Made by a program: the position numbers and the translations under genes. 11,200 nt of DNA from Pseudomonadota bacterium (GTDB lineage Bacteria; Desulfobacterota; Desulfobacteria; Desulfobacterales; Desulfobacteraceae). The stretch lies in NCBI GenBank assembly GCA_018816605.1, contig JAHIVS010000628.1, positions 1 to 11,200 on the forward strand. Direction: 5' to 3'. A model generated the notes under the pieces. That model saw only the letters and a program-made list of their open reading frames with translations, did not search any database and was not told where the DNA came from. Within the stretch, counting starts at the first letter, position 1, and each line of letters begins with the position of its first letter. This document shows, piece by piece, positions 1 to 7,962 of this stretch.

Positions 1-1197
1 GGCCCCTTGTTTGAATCCCTGGGGAAAAAGCTTTCAAAAAAACACCATCTGGGCATTCACTCCCCTGTGTTCACCGATGCCTTGATGGACCTTGTGAAAA
101 GCGGGGCAGTGACCAACCGTTACAAAAATACCTTCCAGGGAAAATCCATTGCCTCCTATGCCTTTGGAACCCCGGATCTCTTGGCCTGGCTCGACCGGAA
201 CCCCCAGGTGGAATTCCAGGGAATCCAGGCGGTTTTTGATCCGGCCAATATCGGGAAAAACAAGCGATTTGTTGCGGTAATTCCTGCGCGCAAGGTTGAT
301 TTGTCCGGCCGCATCGTTCTGCACCACGGCAAAGGCAATGTCATCAGCGGACCCATGGAGTTGATGGAGTCTTTTTTCGGGGCGCAGATTTCCAAGGGAG
401 GCCGTGTCATTTTCGGCCTCCCGGCCAGGAATCTGAACCATCGCCCCAATATTAACCTTTCAATCCAAGGGCACCATAATCAGCTAGGCTTTGAAGAATC
501 CATTGATATGGTGGTGACGGAATACGGGACCGCCATGCTCAACGGTCTTTCCATAAGGGAACGGGCACTGGCGCTCATCGAGATTGCCCATCCCGATGAC
601 CGGCTGTCATTGTTTGATAAGGCCCGAAAAAATCACCTGCTCTATCCGGATCAGATTTTTCTAAAGGAAAGCAACCGTCTGTATCCCAGTGAGATTAACG
701 AACAGCAGCTTTTTAAAAATGAGCTCAAGGTGAGGTTCCGGCCCATAAAGCCGTCGGATGAAGACCAGATGAGAAGACTCTTCTACGGCTTTTCCGACGA
801 AGCGATTTATTACCGGTATTTCCACTCTGTCACTTCCATGCCCCATTCAAAAATGCAGGAATATGTCAATGTGGATTGGAACCACACCATGTCCATCGTA
901 GGGCTTATGGGAGAACCCGGAGACGGCGTCATAATAGCCGAAGCCAGATATCTGGGCGACGGATCAAGCCGAGATGCCGAGATTGCCATCATTGTCGATG
1001 AAGCCTATAATAACCTCGGCATTGCCACTTATATGGTAAACCTATTGATAAAATTGGGAAAAGAGAGGGGCATTGAAAGGTTAACCGCTGAGATCCTCTC
1101 TTCCAATCGCAGGATCTTGAGAGTGTTTAAAAAGGCCTGCCCAAACATTGAAAGCAAGTTTGAACACGGCGCATACAGCATTGTGATGCCCATCTGA
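1..1197 (+). CDS. Acetyl-CoA hydrolase/CoA-transferase family protein with C-terminal GNAT domain (5' end outside window)
   Basis: The frame is open from base 1, so the true start and the N-terminal CoA-transferase half lie to the left; 398 residues are visible. The first ~200 match the C-terminal half of acetyl-CoA hydrolase/CoA-transferases (4-hydroxybutyrate or acetate CoA-transferase type): a GGRVIFGLPARN stretch, then VVTEYGTAMLNGLSIRERA and IAHPDD, the family's usual closing signature. After a linker ending around LYP, residues ~240-395 form a GNAT acetyltransferase: VRFRPIKPSDEDQMRRLF at its start, and AYNNLGIAT in the acetyl-CoA-binding motif A position, with Asn where Arg/Gln is usual. 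Family role: moving CoA between acetyl-CoA and another acid, or hydrolysing it, in the cytoplasm. The GNAT part may acetylate a protein or small molecule; its target is unknown. The next gene starts 20 bases after the TGA, suggesting co-transcription with the sensor genes. Confidence 0.88.
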   Translation, partial: GPLFESLGKKLSKKHHLGIHSPVFTDALMDLVKSGAVTNRYKNTFQGKSIASYAFGTPDLLAWLDRNPQVEFQGIQAVFDPANIGKNKRFVAVIPARKVDLSGRIVLHHGKGNVISGPMELMESFFGAQISKGGRVIFGLPARNLNHRPNINLSIQGHHNQLGFEESIDMVVTEYGTAMLNGLSIRERALALIEIAHPDDRLSLFDKARKNHLLYPDQIFLKESNRLYPSEINEQQLFKNELKVRFRPIKPSDEDQMRRLFYGFSDEAIYYRYFHSVTSMPHSKMQEYVNVDWNHTMSIVGLMGEPGDGVIIAEARYLGDGSSRDAEIAIIVDEAYNNLGIATYMVNLLIKLGKERGIERLTAEILSSNRRILRVFKKACPNIESKFEHGAYSIVMPI

Positions 1198-1217
1198 GGA
1201 GATACAAAGAAAAAAAG

Positions 1218-1424
1218 ATGGAGAAAAAATCAAAAAACACTCAATTTATCGGCCTGTTTCTTCTGGGTAATTTTTTATTCAGCTATCCGATCCTCACCTT
1301 GTTTAACACCACGATACGGGTGTGGGGCATTCCAATGTTTTTTCTTTATTTCTTAGTTGCCTGGGTTTTATTAATCGTTCTGATGATTCGCTGTACCCGG
1401 GAAAGGCCAGGGACAGGACCATGA
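1218..1424 (+). CDS. Small two-helix membrane protein upstream of SSF sensor kinase (DUF3311-like)
   Basis: This 68-residue protein has a charged N-terminus (MEKKSKN), a hydrophobic helix at about residues 10-29, a short loop containing VWGIP, and a second helix at about 36-57, followed by a basic tail (RCTRERP). The GIP-x-FF-x-Y-x-x-x-AW pattern resembles the small DUF3311-type proteins that often precede sodium:solute symporters. The ATG follows an AGGAG 16-20 bases upstream and a purine-rich run. Its TGA overlaps the ATG of the sensor kinase (ATGA at 1421-1424), so translation is probably coupled. A likely role is an accessory subunit that assembles with, or stabilises, the symporter part of the kinase in the inner membrane. 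That role is inferred from position and topology; no catalytic residues are visible. Confidence 0.82.
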   Translation: MEKKSKNTQFIGLFLLGNFLFSYPILTLFNTTIRVWGIPMFFLYFLVAWVLLIVLMIRCTRERPGTGP

Positions 1425-4153
1425 TAGATCAAAAAACCATTCTCCTTATTTCCTTTGGTTATATGAGCCTGCTTTTTGCCATTGCATTTTATGGCGACAA
1501 AAGGGCCAAAATCGGTAAAAGCATTATCAGCAACCCCTATATTTATGCCTTGTCCCTGGCTGTATATTGTACTGCCTGGACATTTTACGGAAGTGTGGGG
1601 GCTGCCAGCAGGGCAGGCATCACCGGATTTTTAAGCATTTATCTGGGCCCCACACTGATGCTGATCCTGGGCTGGCCTGTTTTGAAAAAAATCATCCGCA
1701 TCAGCAAAATAAACCGAATCACCTCCATTGCAGACTTCATTGCATCCCGGTACGGCAAAAGCACCACCGTGGCCGGAGTGGTGACCATTATCGCAGTGCT
1801 GGGCATCATTCCCTATATGTCGGTCCAGATAAAAGCCATATCCGCCACCTTTCTGCTCATCAGCCATGCCTCCCCTGTACCCGGATCAACCGGGCTTGTC
1901 CAACTGCCGGTTCTGAATGATACCGCCTTTTATGTGGCCTTGCTCCTGGCCGTATTTGCCGTTGTTTTCGGCACCCGGCATATAGATGCCACCGAGCGCC
2001 ACGAAGGATTGGTGGCCGCCATTGCCTTTGAGTCCATTGTAAAGCTTGTGGCTTTTGTGTGCGCCGGCCTTTTTGTCACCTTTGGCATTTATTCAGGATT
2101 GGGAGATCTCTTCACCCAGGCAGGCCGGGTCCCTGAGATATCCGCCCTGTTTGTCATGGATGTAACCCCATCCACCTTTGTTTCCTGGTATAATGGTCTG
2201 TTCCTGTCAATGATGGCAATCCTGTTTCTTCCCCGGCAATTCCAGGTGATGGTGGTGGAGAATGTGGATGAAGAACACCTTAAAAAAGCCATCTGGCTCT
2301 TTCCCCTCTACCTACTTACCATTAACCTGTTTGTCCTCCCCATTGCCTTTGCCGGCATGCTTAAGTTCAGAGGCCAGACAGCAGATGCAGATTTTTTTGC
2401 CCTCTTCCTTCTGATGGCGGAACATCAAAAAGGGCTTGCCGTGCTCGTCTTTATCGGCGGGATGTCGGCCGCCACCGGAATGGTGATCGTGGAAACCATT
2501 GCCCTTTCCACAATGGTCTGCAACGATCTTGTCATGCCGGTTCTTTTAAGGCTCTCCTTTTTAAAACTGGCCCAGCGTCCCGATCTAAGCCAGCTTCTGC
2601 TGGGGATCCGGCGGGCCAGTATCCTGGCGGTCCTGGTAATGGGATATCTTTATTTTCATTTTGTGGTGGAGTATTATTCCCTGGTCTCCATCGGCATCAT
2701 CTCCTTTGCCGCCGTGGCCCAGTTTGCACCTGCCATCCTCGGCGGGATATTCTGGAAGGGTGCAACAAGATCAGGGGCCCTGGGAGGTTTATTGGCAGGC
2801 TTTTTCATCTGGGCCTATACCCTTGTGTTGCCCTCCCTTGCCCAGGCCGGCCTTCCCCTGGAAAATTTTTTAACCCAGGGCCCCTTTGGCATCCGCCTGC
2901 TTCGACCCCAGCAGCTGTTCGGCCTTGATGTACACCTGCTGGGATTCAGCCCCGAGGCCCATGCGGTTTTCTGGAGCATGATTTTCAATATCGGCCTTTT
3001 CACAGGGATCTCCCTTTTTACCCGGCAAAGCGAGGTGGAGCAGAAACAGGCACTCCTGTTTGTGGATGTGTTTGAATATTCAGTGGAAGCGGAAAAATCC
3101 TCTTTCTGGCGGGCCACGGCATCGGTGGGGGATTTAAAATCCCTTTTGGAAAGGGTTTTGGGCAAGGAGCGAACACAAGATGCCTTAAAAATCTATGCCC
3201 GGAAAAACCGGATAAACCTGGAAGAAGAACTCACCGCCGATGCAGGACTGGTCAGCCATGCGGAAAAACTGCTGGCAGGGGCCATTGGATCGGCCTCGGC
3301 CCTGGTCATGGTCCGGTCGGTGGTCAAAGAGGAACCCCTGGGCTTTAACGAAATATTGAACATCCTGGAGGAGACACAGCAGGCCATTCAATACAGCCGC
3401 AAACTGGAAAAGATCACCATGGATCTAGAAGCGGCCAATGAGCGGTTAACGGAACTGGACCGGTTAAAAAATGAATTCATATCCACCGTGACCCATGAAC
3501 TGAGAACCCCCTTGACCTCTGTCCGGGCCCTGGCCGAGATCCTCTATTCGACCCCTGATCTTGATCCGGAACGGCACCAGAAGTTTACCCATATCATTAT
3601 CAAAGAGAGTGAACGCTTATCAAGGCTCATCAATGATGTGCTTGATTTCCAAAAAATCAAATCCGGCAGCATCCAATGGGAGTTTTGCTGCCTGGACTTC
3701 AGGGAGATCATTCAGGATTCCATGGTTTCCCTAGGCCCGCTGATTGAAGAAAAAAATATTGGATTGGGGCTTCGTCTGCCGGATACCCGGGTTGAAATAT
3801 CCGGTGACAGGGACCGGTTGACCCAGGTGATGGTCAATCTTATCTCCAATGCCATAAAATTTTGTGATACAACACAAGGAAAGATTGATATCTCCCTTTC
3901 CATTGAACCCGGCGTCATGCGAGCCCGGATCAAAGATAACGGGATCGGCATCAGTCGGAGAAACCAAAACATCATCTTCCAGGAGTTCCGGCAGGTCAAG
4001 GATGCATCCCTGGGAAGGCCCAAGGGCACAGGTGTCGGGCTGACCATCTCCCGGCACATCATCGATTCCCATGGGGGGAAAATCTGGGTTGAAAGTGAGC
4101 TGGGGAAAGGATCCGCCTTTATATTTACCCTGCCCCTGGCACCTCTGTCATGA
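1421..4153 (+). CDS. Sodium:solute symporter-type sensor histidine kinase (CbrA/CrbS-like)
   Basis: This is a 910-residue hybrid of transporter and kinase. Residues 1 to ~530 are a multi-helix sodium:solute symporter (SSF) domain with a typical start ([19 protein letters not shown]). Residues ~565-650 fit a STAC domain ([14 protein letters not shown]). A short coiled coil leads straight into HisKA with phospho-accepting His692 ([10 protein letters not shown]), then HATPase: N-box with Asn806 and Asn810, D839NGIGI, and a glycine-rich GTGVGL motif at 869. CbrA and CrbS usually have a PAS domain between STAC and HisKA; none is seen here. The ATG at 1421 is preferred over an upstream GTG at 1322 because it overlaps the previous stop as ATGA, and because the extra 33 residues would be a polar, non-family N-terminus. 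By analogy it senses a transported solute and passes phosphate to a response regulator, probably the one encoded next. The substrate is not readable from sequence. Confidence 0.94.
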   Translation: MIDQKTILLISFGYMSLLFAIAFYGDKRAKIGKSIISNPYIYALSLAVYCTAWTFYGSVGAASRAGITGFLSIYLGPTLMLILGWPVLKKIIRISKINRITSIADFIASRYGKSTTVAGVVTIIAVLGIIPYMSVQIKAISATFLLISHASPVPGSTGLVQLPVLNDTAFYVALLLAVFAVVFGTRHIDATERHEGLVAAIAFESIVKLVAFVCAGLFVTFGIYSGLGDLFTQAGRVPEISALFVMDVTPSTFVSWYNGLFLSMMAILFLPRQFQVMVVENVDEEHLKKAIWLFPLYLLTINLFVLPIAFAGMLKFRGQTADADFFALFLLMAEHQKGLAVLVFIGGMSAATGMVIVETIALSTMVCNDLVMPVLLRLSFLKLAQRPDLSQLLLGIRRASILAVLVMGYLYFHFVVEYYSLVSIGIISFAAVAQFAPAILGGIFWKGATRSGALGGLLAGFFIWAYTLVLPSLAQAGLPLENFLTQGPFGIRLLRPQQLFGLDVHLLGFSPEAHAVFWSMIFNIGLFTGISLFTRQSEVEQKQALLFVDVFEYSVEAEKSSFWRATASVGDLKSLLERVLGKERTQDALKIYARKNRINLEEELTADAGLVSHAEKLLAGAIGSASALVMVRSVVKEEPLGFNEILNILEETQQAIQYSRKLEKITMDLEAANERLTELDRLKNEFISTVTHELRTPLTSVRALAEILYSTPDLDPERHQKFTHIIIKESERLSRLINDVLDFQKIKSGSIQWEFCCLDFREIIQDSMVSLGPLIEEKNIGLGLRLPDTRVEISGDRDRLTQVMVNLISNAIKFCDTTQGKIDISLSIEPGVMRARIKDNGIGISRRNQNIIFQEFRQVKDASLGRPKGTGVGLTISRHIIDSHGGKIWVESELGKGSAFIFTLPLAPLS

Positions 4154-4174
4154 AAACCAATACCCCCCAAAGGA

Positions 4175-4203
4175 TTGCAAGGCCGTCTCTCATGGTATAT
4201 ATA
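4175..4203 (+). promoter_or_regulatory. Candidate sigma70-type promoter for the response regulator
   Basis: TTGCAA (4175-4180) and TATATA (4198-4203) are separated by 17 bases in the 100-base gap between the kinase stop and the regulator start. The second half is an AT-rich run (TATATAAATTATA), so the exact -10 is uncertain. If used, it would let the receiver be made apart from the kinase. Matches this good occur by chance in AT-rich gaps. Confidence 0.3.
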
Positions 4204-4242
4204 AATTATACAAAGGTCTAACAATGGCGCAACGAATCATCA

Positions 4243-4248
4243 GGGAGG
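4243..4248 (+). promoter_or_regulatory. Strong Shine-Dalgarno that fixes the response regulator start
   Basis: GGGAGG lies five bases before the ATG at 4254. An earlier in-frame ATG at 4224 (MAQRIIREEG...) has no comparable site and would translate through the ribosome-binding site itself, so 4254 is the preferred start. Confidence 0.7.
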
Positions 4249-4253
4249 AAGGA

Positions 4254-4655
4254 ATGACCCGGAAAATATCGCCAAAAAAAATATTAATTGTGGACGACGA
4301 ACCCAATATTATCGTACCCCTGGAATTTTTAATGGAACAGAACCACTATGAGGTTCGGGTGGCTGAAACCGGAGAAAGGGCGCTTGAAATCATTCCCGCC
4401 TATGAACCGGACCTGATCCTGCTGGATATCATGCTGCCCGGCATTGACGGATATGAGGTTTGTCAGAAAATACGAAAAAACCCCAAATTCAACCAGGTAA
4501 AAATCATTTTTATATCTGCCATGGCAAGATCCATTGACGTTGCCAAAGGAATGGAGCTTTCCGCAGACGAATACATCACCAAACCCTTTTCCACGGCAGA
4601 TGTTGTGAAAAAAATAAAAACACTGCTGGAGGGAAACAACACAAATACAAACTAA
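4254..4655 (+). CDS. Single-domain response regulator (CheY-like receiver)
   Basis: The 133-residue product is one receiver domain plus short ends. It begins with MTRKISPKK, then ILIVDDEP (acidic metal-binding pair), LILLDIMLPG (Asp that accepts phosphate), IFISAM (Ser in the usual Thr/Ser switch position) and YITKPFS (invariant Lys). The protein stops after the last receiver helix (KIKTLLEG) with an Asn/Thr-rich tail, so there is no DNA-binding or enzymatic output domain. Being the next gene after the SSF kinase, it is the most likely phosphate acceptor. It must act by binding a partner or relaying phosphate. CrbR and CbrB, the partners of related kinases, carry DNA-binding output, so this is a real difference. 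Start choice rests on the GGGAGG site. Confidence 0.93.
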   Translation: MTRKISPKKILIVDDEPNIIVPLEFLMEQNHYEVRVAETGERALEIIPAYEPDLILLDIMLPGIDGYEVCQKIRKNPKFNQVKIIFISAMARSIDVAKGMELSADEYITKPFSTADVVKKIKTLLEGNNTNTN

Positions 4656-4689
4656 GCGCTGAGATAGAGGATATTGATGGTTGTTTCCC
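4631..4689. repeat. Perfect 10-base inverted repeat at the convergent gene junction (possible terminator)
   Basis: GGGAAACAAC (4631-4640) pairs exactly with GTTGTTTCCC (4680-4689), with 39 bases between. The left arm is inside the last codons of the response regulator; the right arm lies 16 bases beyond the minus-strand nucleotidyltransferase stop. On the minus strand a T-rich run (complement of 4608-4620) follows ten bases after the stem. The long loop and this spacing are not those of a classical rho-independent terminator, so a termination role is only possible. Confidence 0.35.
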
Positions 4690-4705
4690 CAAACGTTAAG
4701 CCGAA

Positions 4706-4801
4706 TCAGGTGTTGATGGATCCGATAAATTCAAAACTTAACCGGTCCTGGAGCCCTTTTATCAATTTCAATATTTCTTTGAGCATTTTGCGTTCCATGG
4801 G
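4706..4801 (-). repeat. Copy A of a 96-base direct repeat (3' end of the nucleotidyltransferase gene)
   Basis: This is the last 31 codons plus the stop of the PAS-nucleotidyltransferase gene. By hand alignment without gaps, 81 of 96 bases match 9446-9541 at a constant offset of 4740 bases. Similarity begins at the stop codon in both copies and ends abruptly at 4801/9541. This copy is intact and in frame. Confidence 0.9.
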
Positions 4802-6907
4802 GGAAAGGGTCTTTGGATTCACAAAATTGTGGGGGGGCACCTTCTCGGCGATGATCGCATTAATCTGCCGGATGAGTCGTATCTGCATCATGAGTCCATA
4901 GGCCTGTTCAATCTCGGAATAGTCCTCCCGGGACAAAACTTGTTTCAGATAAAGCTGGTACAACCTGGCCTGGGTGTTGGTATCCTTGATCCCATGGTTC
5001 AGGGAATGAATTCTTGCAAAGTCCACAATGGGGGTCATGGCCATTTTTATATCCAGGCAGTTTTTATTGGGTCCTTTTGGTTCCAGGGAAAAATTACCCC
5101 AAAACCCCATGGGAGGCCTGAAAAAGACGGCATTCTCGGTCATATTCCTGTAAAATCCGGGCCACCCGGCTAAGGAAAGGGAAAAATGTTTTTCCAGGCG
5201 ATTTGTAATCTCCCGGTCGCCATAGGAAAACCGGAAATCAAAAAAAATACTGGCATGCAGGAGGGCTTCCGGTTCTGGCGCATGGATCCATTCTGAAAAA
5301 TATCGTTTCCAGGTTGAGAGGGGCTGGCACCATTTGGGATTTTGGGCCATGACCCCCCCCAGACAAAAATCATACCCTGCCTGATCGAGCCAGGTGCAAA
5401 CCGTTTCCCCCAGCTTGAGAAAGTATTGTTGGACTGTTTCATTCAGGCCGGATTCTTTGGGCAGATCCTGGAAAATAATGGCATTGTCCTGGTCTGTCTT
5501 CAGGGTCTGTTCCTGTCTGCCTTCACTGCCAAGGGTAATAAAGGCAAAGGCCACGGGCGGCGGACCCAGCAGTCTGATGGCAAACCCGATTATTTTTTCC
5601 AGGATGGCATCGGAAAATGTGGTAATCAGCCAGGTGATGGTCCTTATTTTGGAACCGCCTTTGAGCATGGTGTGTATCAGCCGTGGAAGCTGACTGTGCT
5701 TGCCCATTATGGTATCCAGGGTTTGGGCCCCTGTGATTTCCCGGAGAAGGGAAGTATAGGTCAGCTCGGTCAGCAGACGCTCATCCAATTCAGGGTTGTC
5801 AAATTCAAACCGGGACTCGGGCAACAACGGGATGGGGTCCAGAAATTTTGGCATCTTCATTTCCTGGGCAGGGAAAAAAAATCGCAGATAAGGGAGATTC
5901 CCCTGTCTTACCTCCTGATAGGGCCAAACCGTTCCTTGATGGCTGTTCATAACCTCTTTCAGGGTCAAAGATGTCTTCTGGTCCGGGATGATGATCTCCT
6001 GATCTTCCCAGCTTTTAATCATTTCCGGTTCCAGGGGGAGGCCCTGCCAGAAAAAATCGATGCGCACAATTTCATTTTTCAGGGAGAGGCAACAGGAGAA
6101 TTCCCACAGGCCTGTCATGTTTTTCAGCTGGTTCAATACAAACATCATGGCCAGCATCAGTGAATAGGGATCTGCCTTCATGGGCACCTCTTCTTCAGGG
6201 TGATCTATCTCAAGGCGTATCCCAAGCCTGTCACGAGCCCTTTTCGCAAGGGTTTCAATCAGTGCCAAACCAAAAACCGGCACAAGGGAATGGCCGGATC
6301 CTGTCAGGATTCCATAATTGTCCGATACCTGGTCAATAATCTTTCCCAGAACAATGGATTCATTAAAAATGATATTTTTAAATTCCTCCTGGCGGTCCGG
6401 CGCCATTTGGGGGAATTCTTTCATTGCCTCTATGGCCGCCCGGATGCTGGCAAGGGGAGAACGGGCATTTTTTGACAGGGACTGCAACACGGCCTCAACC
6501 GCATGGTCTGCCTCCTTCTGCCGGGTGATGTCACTGATGCTCACGGCAAATCCGGAAAATTGTGTGCCTGGATTCAGCACCGGTGTCACCCTGGCCTGGA
6601 GGATATGATTCTCTCTTTTAAAGGTGAAATAGGAAACCGTATCCAGCACATTGCGCTTCAGCCTTTCATTGATTTCATCAAGGGCATGTTCAATGAGATT
6701 TTTATCAATCAAAGCGGTTACGGACCGGCCAGCCAGGGCGGAAAATGAAGGAGAAGATTCCGTTGGTTCCGCCCGGTCTGTCCGGAAACCAAGAAATTGT
6801 TCCGCCTTTTTATTGCACAACACAACTTCACCTGCGGCATCACAGAGGATGATGCCTTCCGGCAAACCCGAGATCACGGAAAAAAGGCTGTGTCGATCAT
6901 GTTTCAT
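4706..6907 (-). CDS. PAS - degenerate histidine kinase - DUF294 nucleotidyltransferase fusion
   Basis: The 733-residue protein has three parts. Residues ~5-130 are a PAS domain, ending in the usual SISDITRQKEAD. Residues ~135-348 follow the histidine kinase layout but are degenerate: the H-box reads SKNARSPLASIR, with Lys146 in place of the phospho-His. The N-box Asn positions are Phe256 and Gln260, and the G1 Asp-x-Gly is Phe285-x-Trp287. Residues ~375-515 are a DUF294 (GlnD-like) nucleotidyltransferase with LGSEGRQEQ (G460-S461) and the metal-binding pair D472-Q-D474. Residues ~515-690 are the DUF294 C-terminal domain (GGVMAQNPKW, FFDFRFSYGD). No membrane helix is seen, so it is cytoplasmic. 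DUF294 proteins usually carry cNMP-binding and CBS domains; here PAS and a pseudokinase take their place. The nucleotide and target are unknown. AGGAAG precedes the ATG, and the gene lies 20 bases behind the M48 protease gene, so it ends that operon. Confidence 0.93.
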   Translation of the reverse strand: MKHDRHSLFSVISGLPEGIILCDAAGEVVLCNKKAEQFLGFRTDRAEPTESSPSFSALAGRSVTALIDKNLIEHALDEINERLKRNVLDTVSYFTFKRENHILQARVTPVLNPGTQFSGFAVSISDITRQKEADHAVEAVLQSLSKNARSPLASIRAAIEAMKEFPQMAPDRQEEFKNIIFNESIVLGKIIDQVSDNYGILTGSGHSLVPVFGLALIETLAKRARDRLGIRLEIDHPEEEVPMKADPYSLMLAMMFVLNQLKNMTGLWEFSCCLSLKNEIVRIDFFWQGLPLEPEMIKSWEDQEIIIPDQKTSLTLKEVMNSHQGTVWPYQEVRQGNLPYLRFFFPAQEMKMPKFLDPIPLLPESRFEFDNPELDERLLTELTYTSLLREITGAQTLDTIMGKHSQLPRLIHTMLKGGSKIRTITWLITTFSDAILEKIIGFAIRLLGPPPVAFAFITLGSEGRQEQTLKTDQDNAIIFQDLPKESGLNETVQQYFLKLGETVCTWLDQAGYDFCLGGVMAQNPKWCQPLSTWKRYFSEWIHAPEPEALLHASIFFDFRFSYGDREITNRLEKHFSLSLAGWPGFYRNMTENAVFFRPPMGFWGNFSLEPKGPNKNCLDIKMAMTPIVDFARIHSLNHGIKDTNTQARLYQLYLKQVLSREDYSEIEQAYGLMMQIRLIRQINAIIAEKVPPHNFVNPKTLSPMERKMLKEILKLIKGLQDRLSFEFIGSINT

Positions 6908-6927
6908 ATCACTTCCTTTTATTTCAT

Positions 6928-7962
6928 TTAATTCCGAAATGGCTTAATCCGCTCTTGAATCCCGGGATGGCTTGAAAGATAGCTCACCCATTTTTTATCC
7001 GAACCCGCCAATATTATTTTCATTTTCTGTTCTATCCGCTCCATTAACCTTACAAAATGAACAGTGGGGATCTTCTTTTCACGGAGCCAGTCAAGGGCAT
7101 ATTGATCGGCTTCCCGCTCAAACTCCCTGGAATATGCCATTTCTGTCAACAGCACCGGCAGCCCGAGGAAAAGTTCTGATGAGCCTGAAACATCGCCTGT
7201 CATGGCAAGCAGAACAAAGCCCAGAAGAGAATCCTGAATGACCGTTCTCATGCCGTGGCGGTGAACCACATGCCCCGTTTCATGGGCCAGAACTGCCAGA
7301 AGTTCATCATCATGTTCTGCCGTCTGGACCATTTCATCGGTGAAGATAATGACCCCATTGGGCAGGGCAAAGGCGTTGGGTCCCAGGGAACCTCCCTTTC
7401 TGAAATAAATTTTCAAACCAAGGTCAACATGGGTATCCACCAACTGCTGGAAATGATTTAAAATCTTTTCCTTCTCGGCCTTCGCCAATTGAGAGGGTTT
7501 TAAAATCGATCGGTCCAGAAGCGTTAATGTCTGGCTGCCGGCGTATTTCAATGCCTGTTCAGGCAGACTAAAAGCAAGGGTTTCAGATACTAGGGGAACC
7601 GCATACCGCACACTGCCCCAAATAAAAAAAACAAGAATCGCCAGGGCAATGAAAACATATCTTTTGCGGCTTTCAAGCAAATGCACCCCATCCAGCCATG
7701 ATCGCTGTTTAAATAGTTTCAGCAACCCATCAACGGCCATATTATCAAGGGTTTCAAACTTCCCGCCATCTGGAAAATAAAGATATCGAGGCGTATTTGC
7801 CAGCCTCGGAGAGATCCTTAATCGATCCAGGCCAGCCGACACAAGGGCAAGTCCTGTGTTAACCTGTTCCACACGGATATTGCCGTTGGAATCTCCAATA
7901 AAATACGCCTCAACTGCCAGGGAACTTTTTCCATCATAATATTTGCCGGGTATGGAAATCAT
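6928..7962 (-). CDS. Membrane-anchored M48 family zinc metalloprotease
   Basis: The 344-residue product has an N-terminal domain of about 85 residues (begins ISIPGKYYDGKSS; the kind seen before the anchor in some M48 proteins, DUF7092-like). One membrane helix lies at about 102-124, and the M48 catalytic domain fills ~130-344. HETGH (His227, Glu228, His231) gives two zinc ligands and the catalytic base. Glu282 in EREAD is the third ligand, and SHPGIQERI at 331-339 is the usual C-terminal signature. All active-site residues are present, so it should be active. Which side of the membrane the catalytic domain faces is not certain. Its ATG overlaps the stop of the DUF898 gene (ATGA at 7962-7959), so the two are coupled. 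Pairing of M48 proteases with DUF898 proteins is known in other bacteria; likely role is membrane or envelope protein quality control (inference). Confidence 0.94.
   Translation of the reverse strand: MISIPGKYYDGKSSLAVEAYFIGDSNGNIRVEQVNTGLALVSAGLDRLRISPRLANTPRYLYFPDGGKFETLDNMAVDGLLKLFKQRSWLDGVHLLESRKRYVFIALAILVFFIWGSVRYAVPLVSETLAFSLPEQALKYAGSQTLTLLDRSILKPSQLAKAEKEKILNHFQQLVDTHVDLGLKIYFRKGGSLGPNAFALPNGVIIFTDEMVQTAEHDDELLAVLAHETGHVVHRHGMRTVIQDSLLGFVLLAMTGDVSGSSELFLGLPVLLTEMAYSREFEREADQYALDWLREKKIPTVHFVRLMERIEQKMKIILAGSDKKWVSYLSSHPGIQERIKPFRN

Noticed and set aside
1322..1420. Longer start (GTG at 1322) for the symporter-kinase
   Set aside because: The added 33 residues are polar, overlap the small membrane protein in another frame and do not resemble an SSF N-terminus; the ATG at 1421 has the ATGA overlap.
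4150..4221. Tiny 23-codon reading frame overlapping the kinase stop as ATGA
   Set aside because: It has no Shine-Dalgarno, no recognisable family or membrane helix, and is short enough to arise by chance in this gap.
4071..4253. Upstream in-frame extension of the response regulator (from 4071, or from ATG at 4224)
   Set aside because: It overlaps the kinase gene and reads through the GGGAGG ribosome-binding site; the receiver domain is complete from 4254.
5342..6163. Long plus-strand open frame (273 codons) inside the nucleotidyltransferase gene
   Set aside because: It is a shadow of the well-supported minus-strand gene; its translation has no family features and is cysteine/glycine/glutamine rich in an unnatural way.
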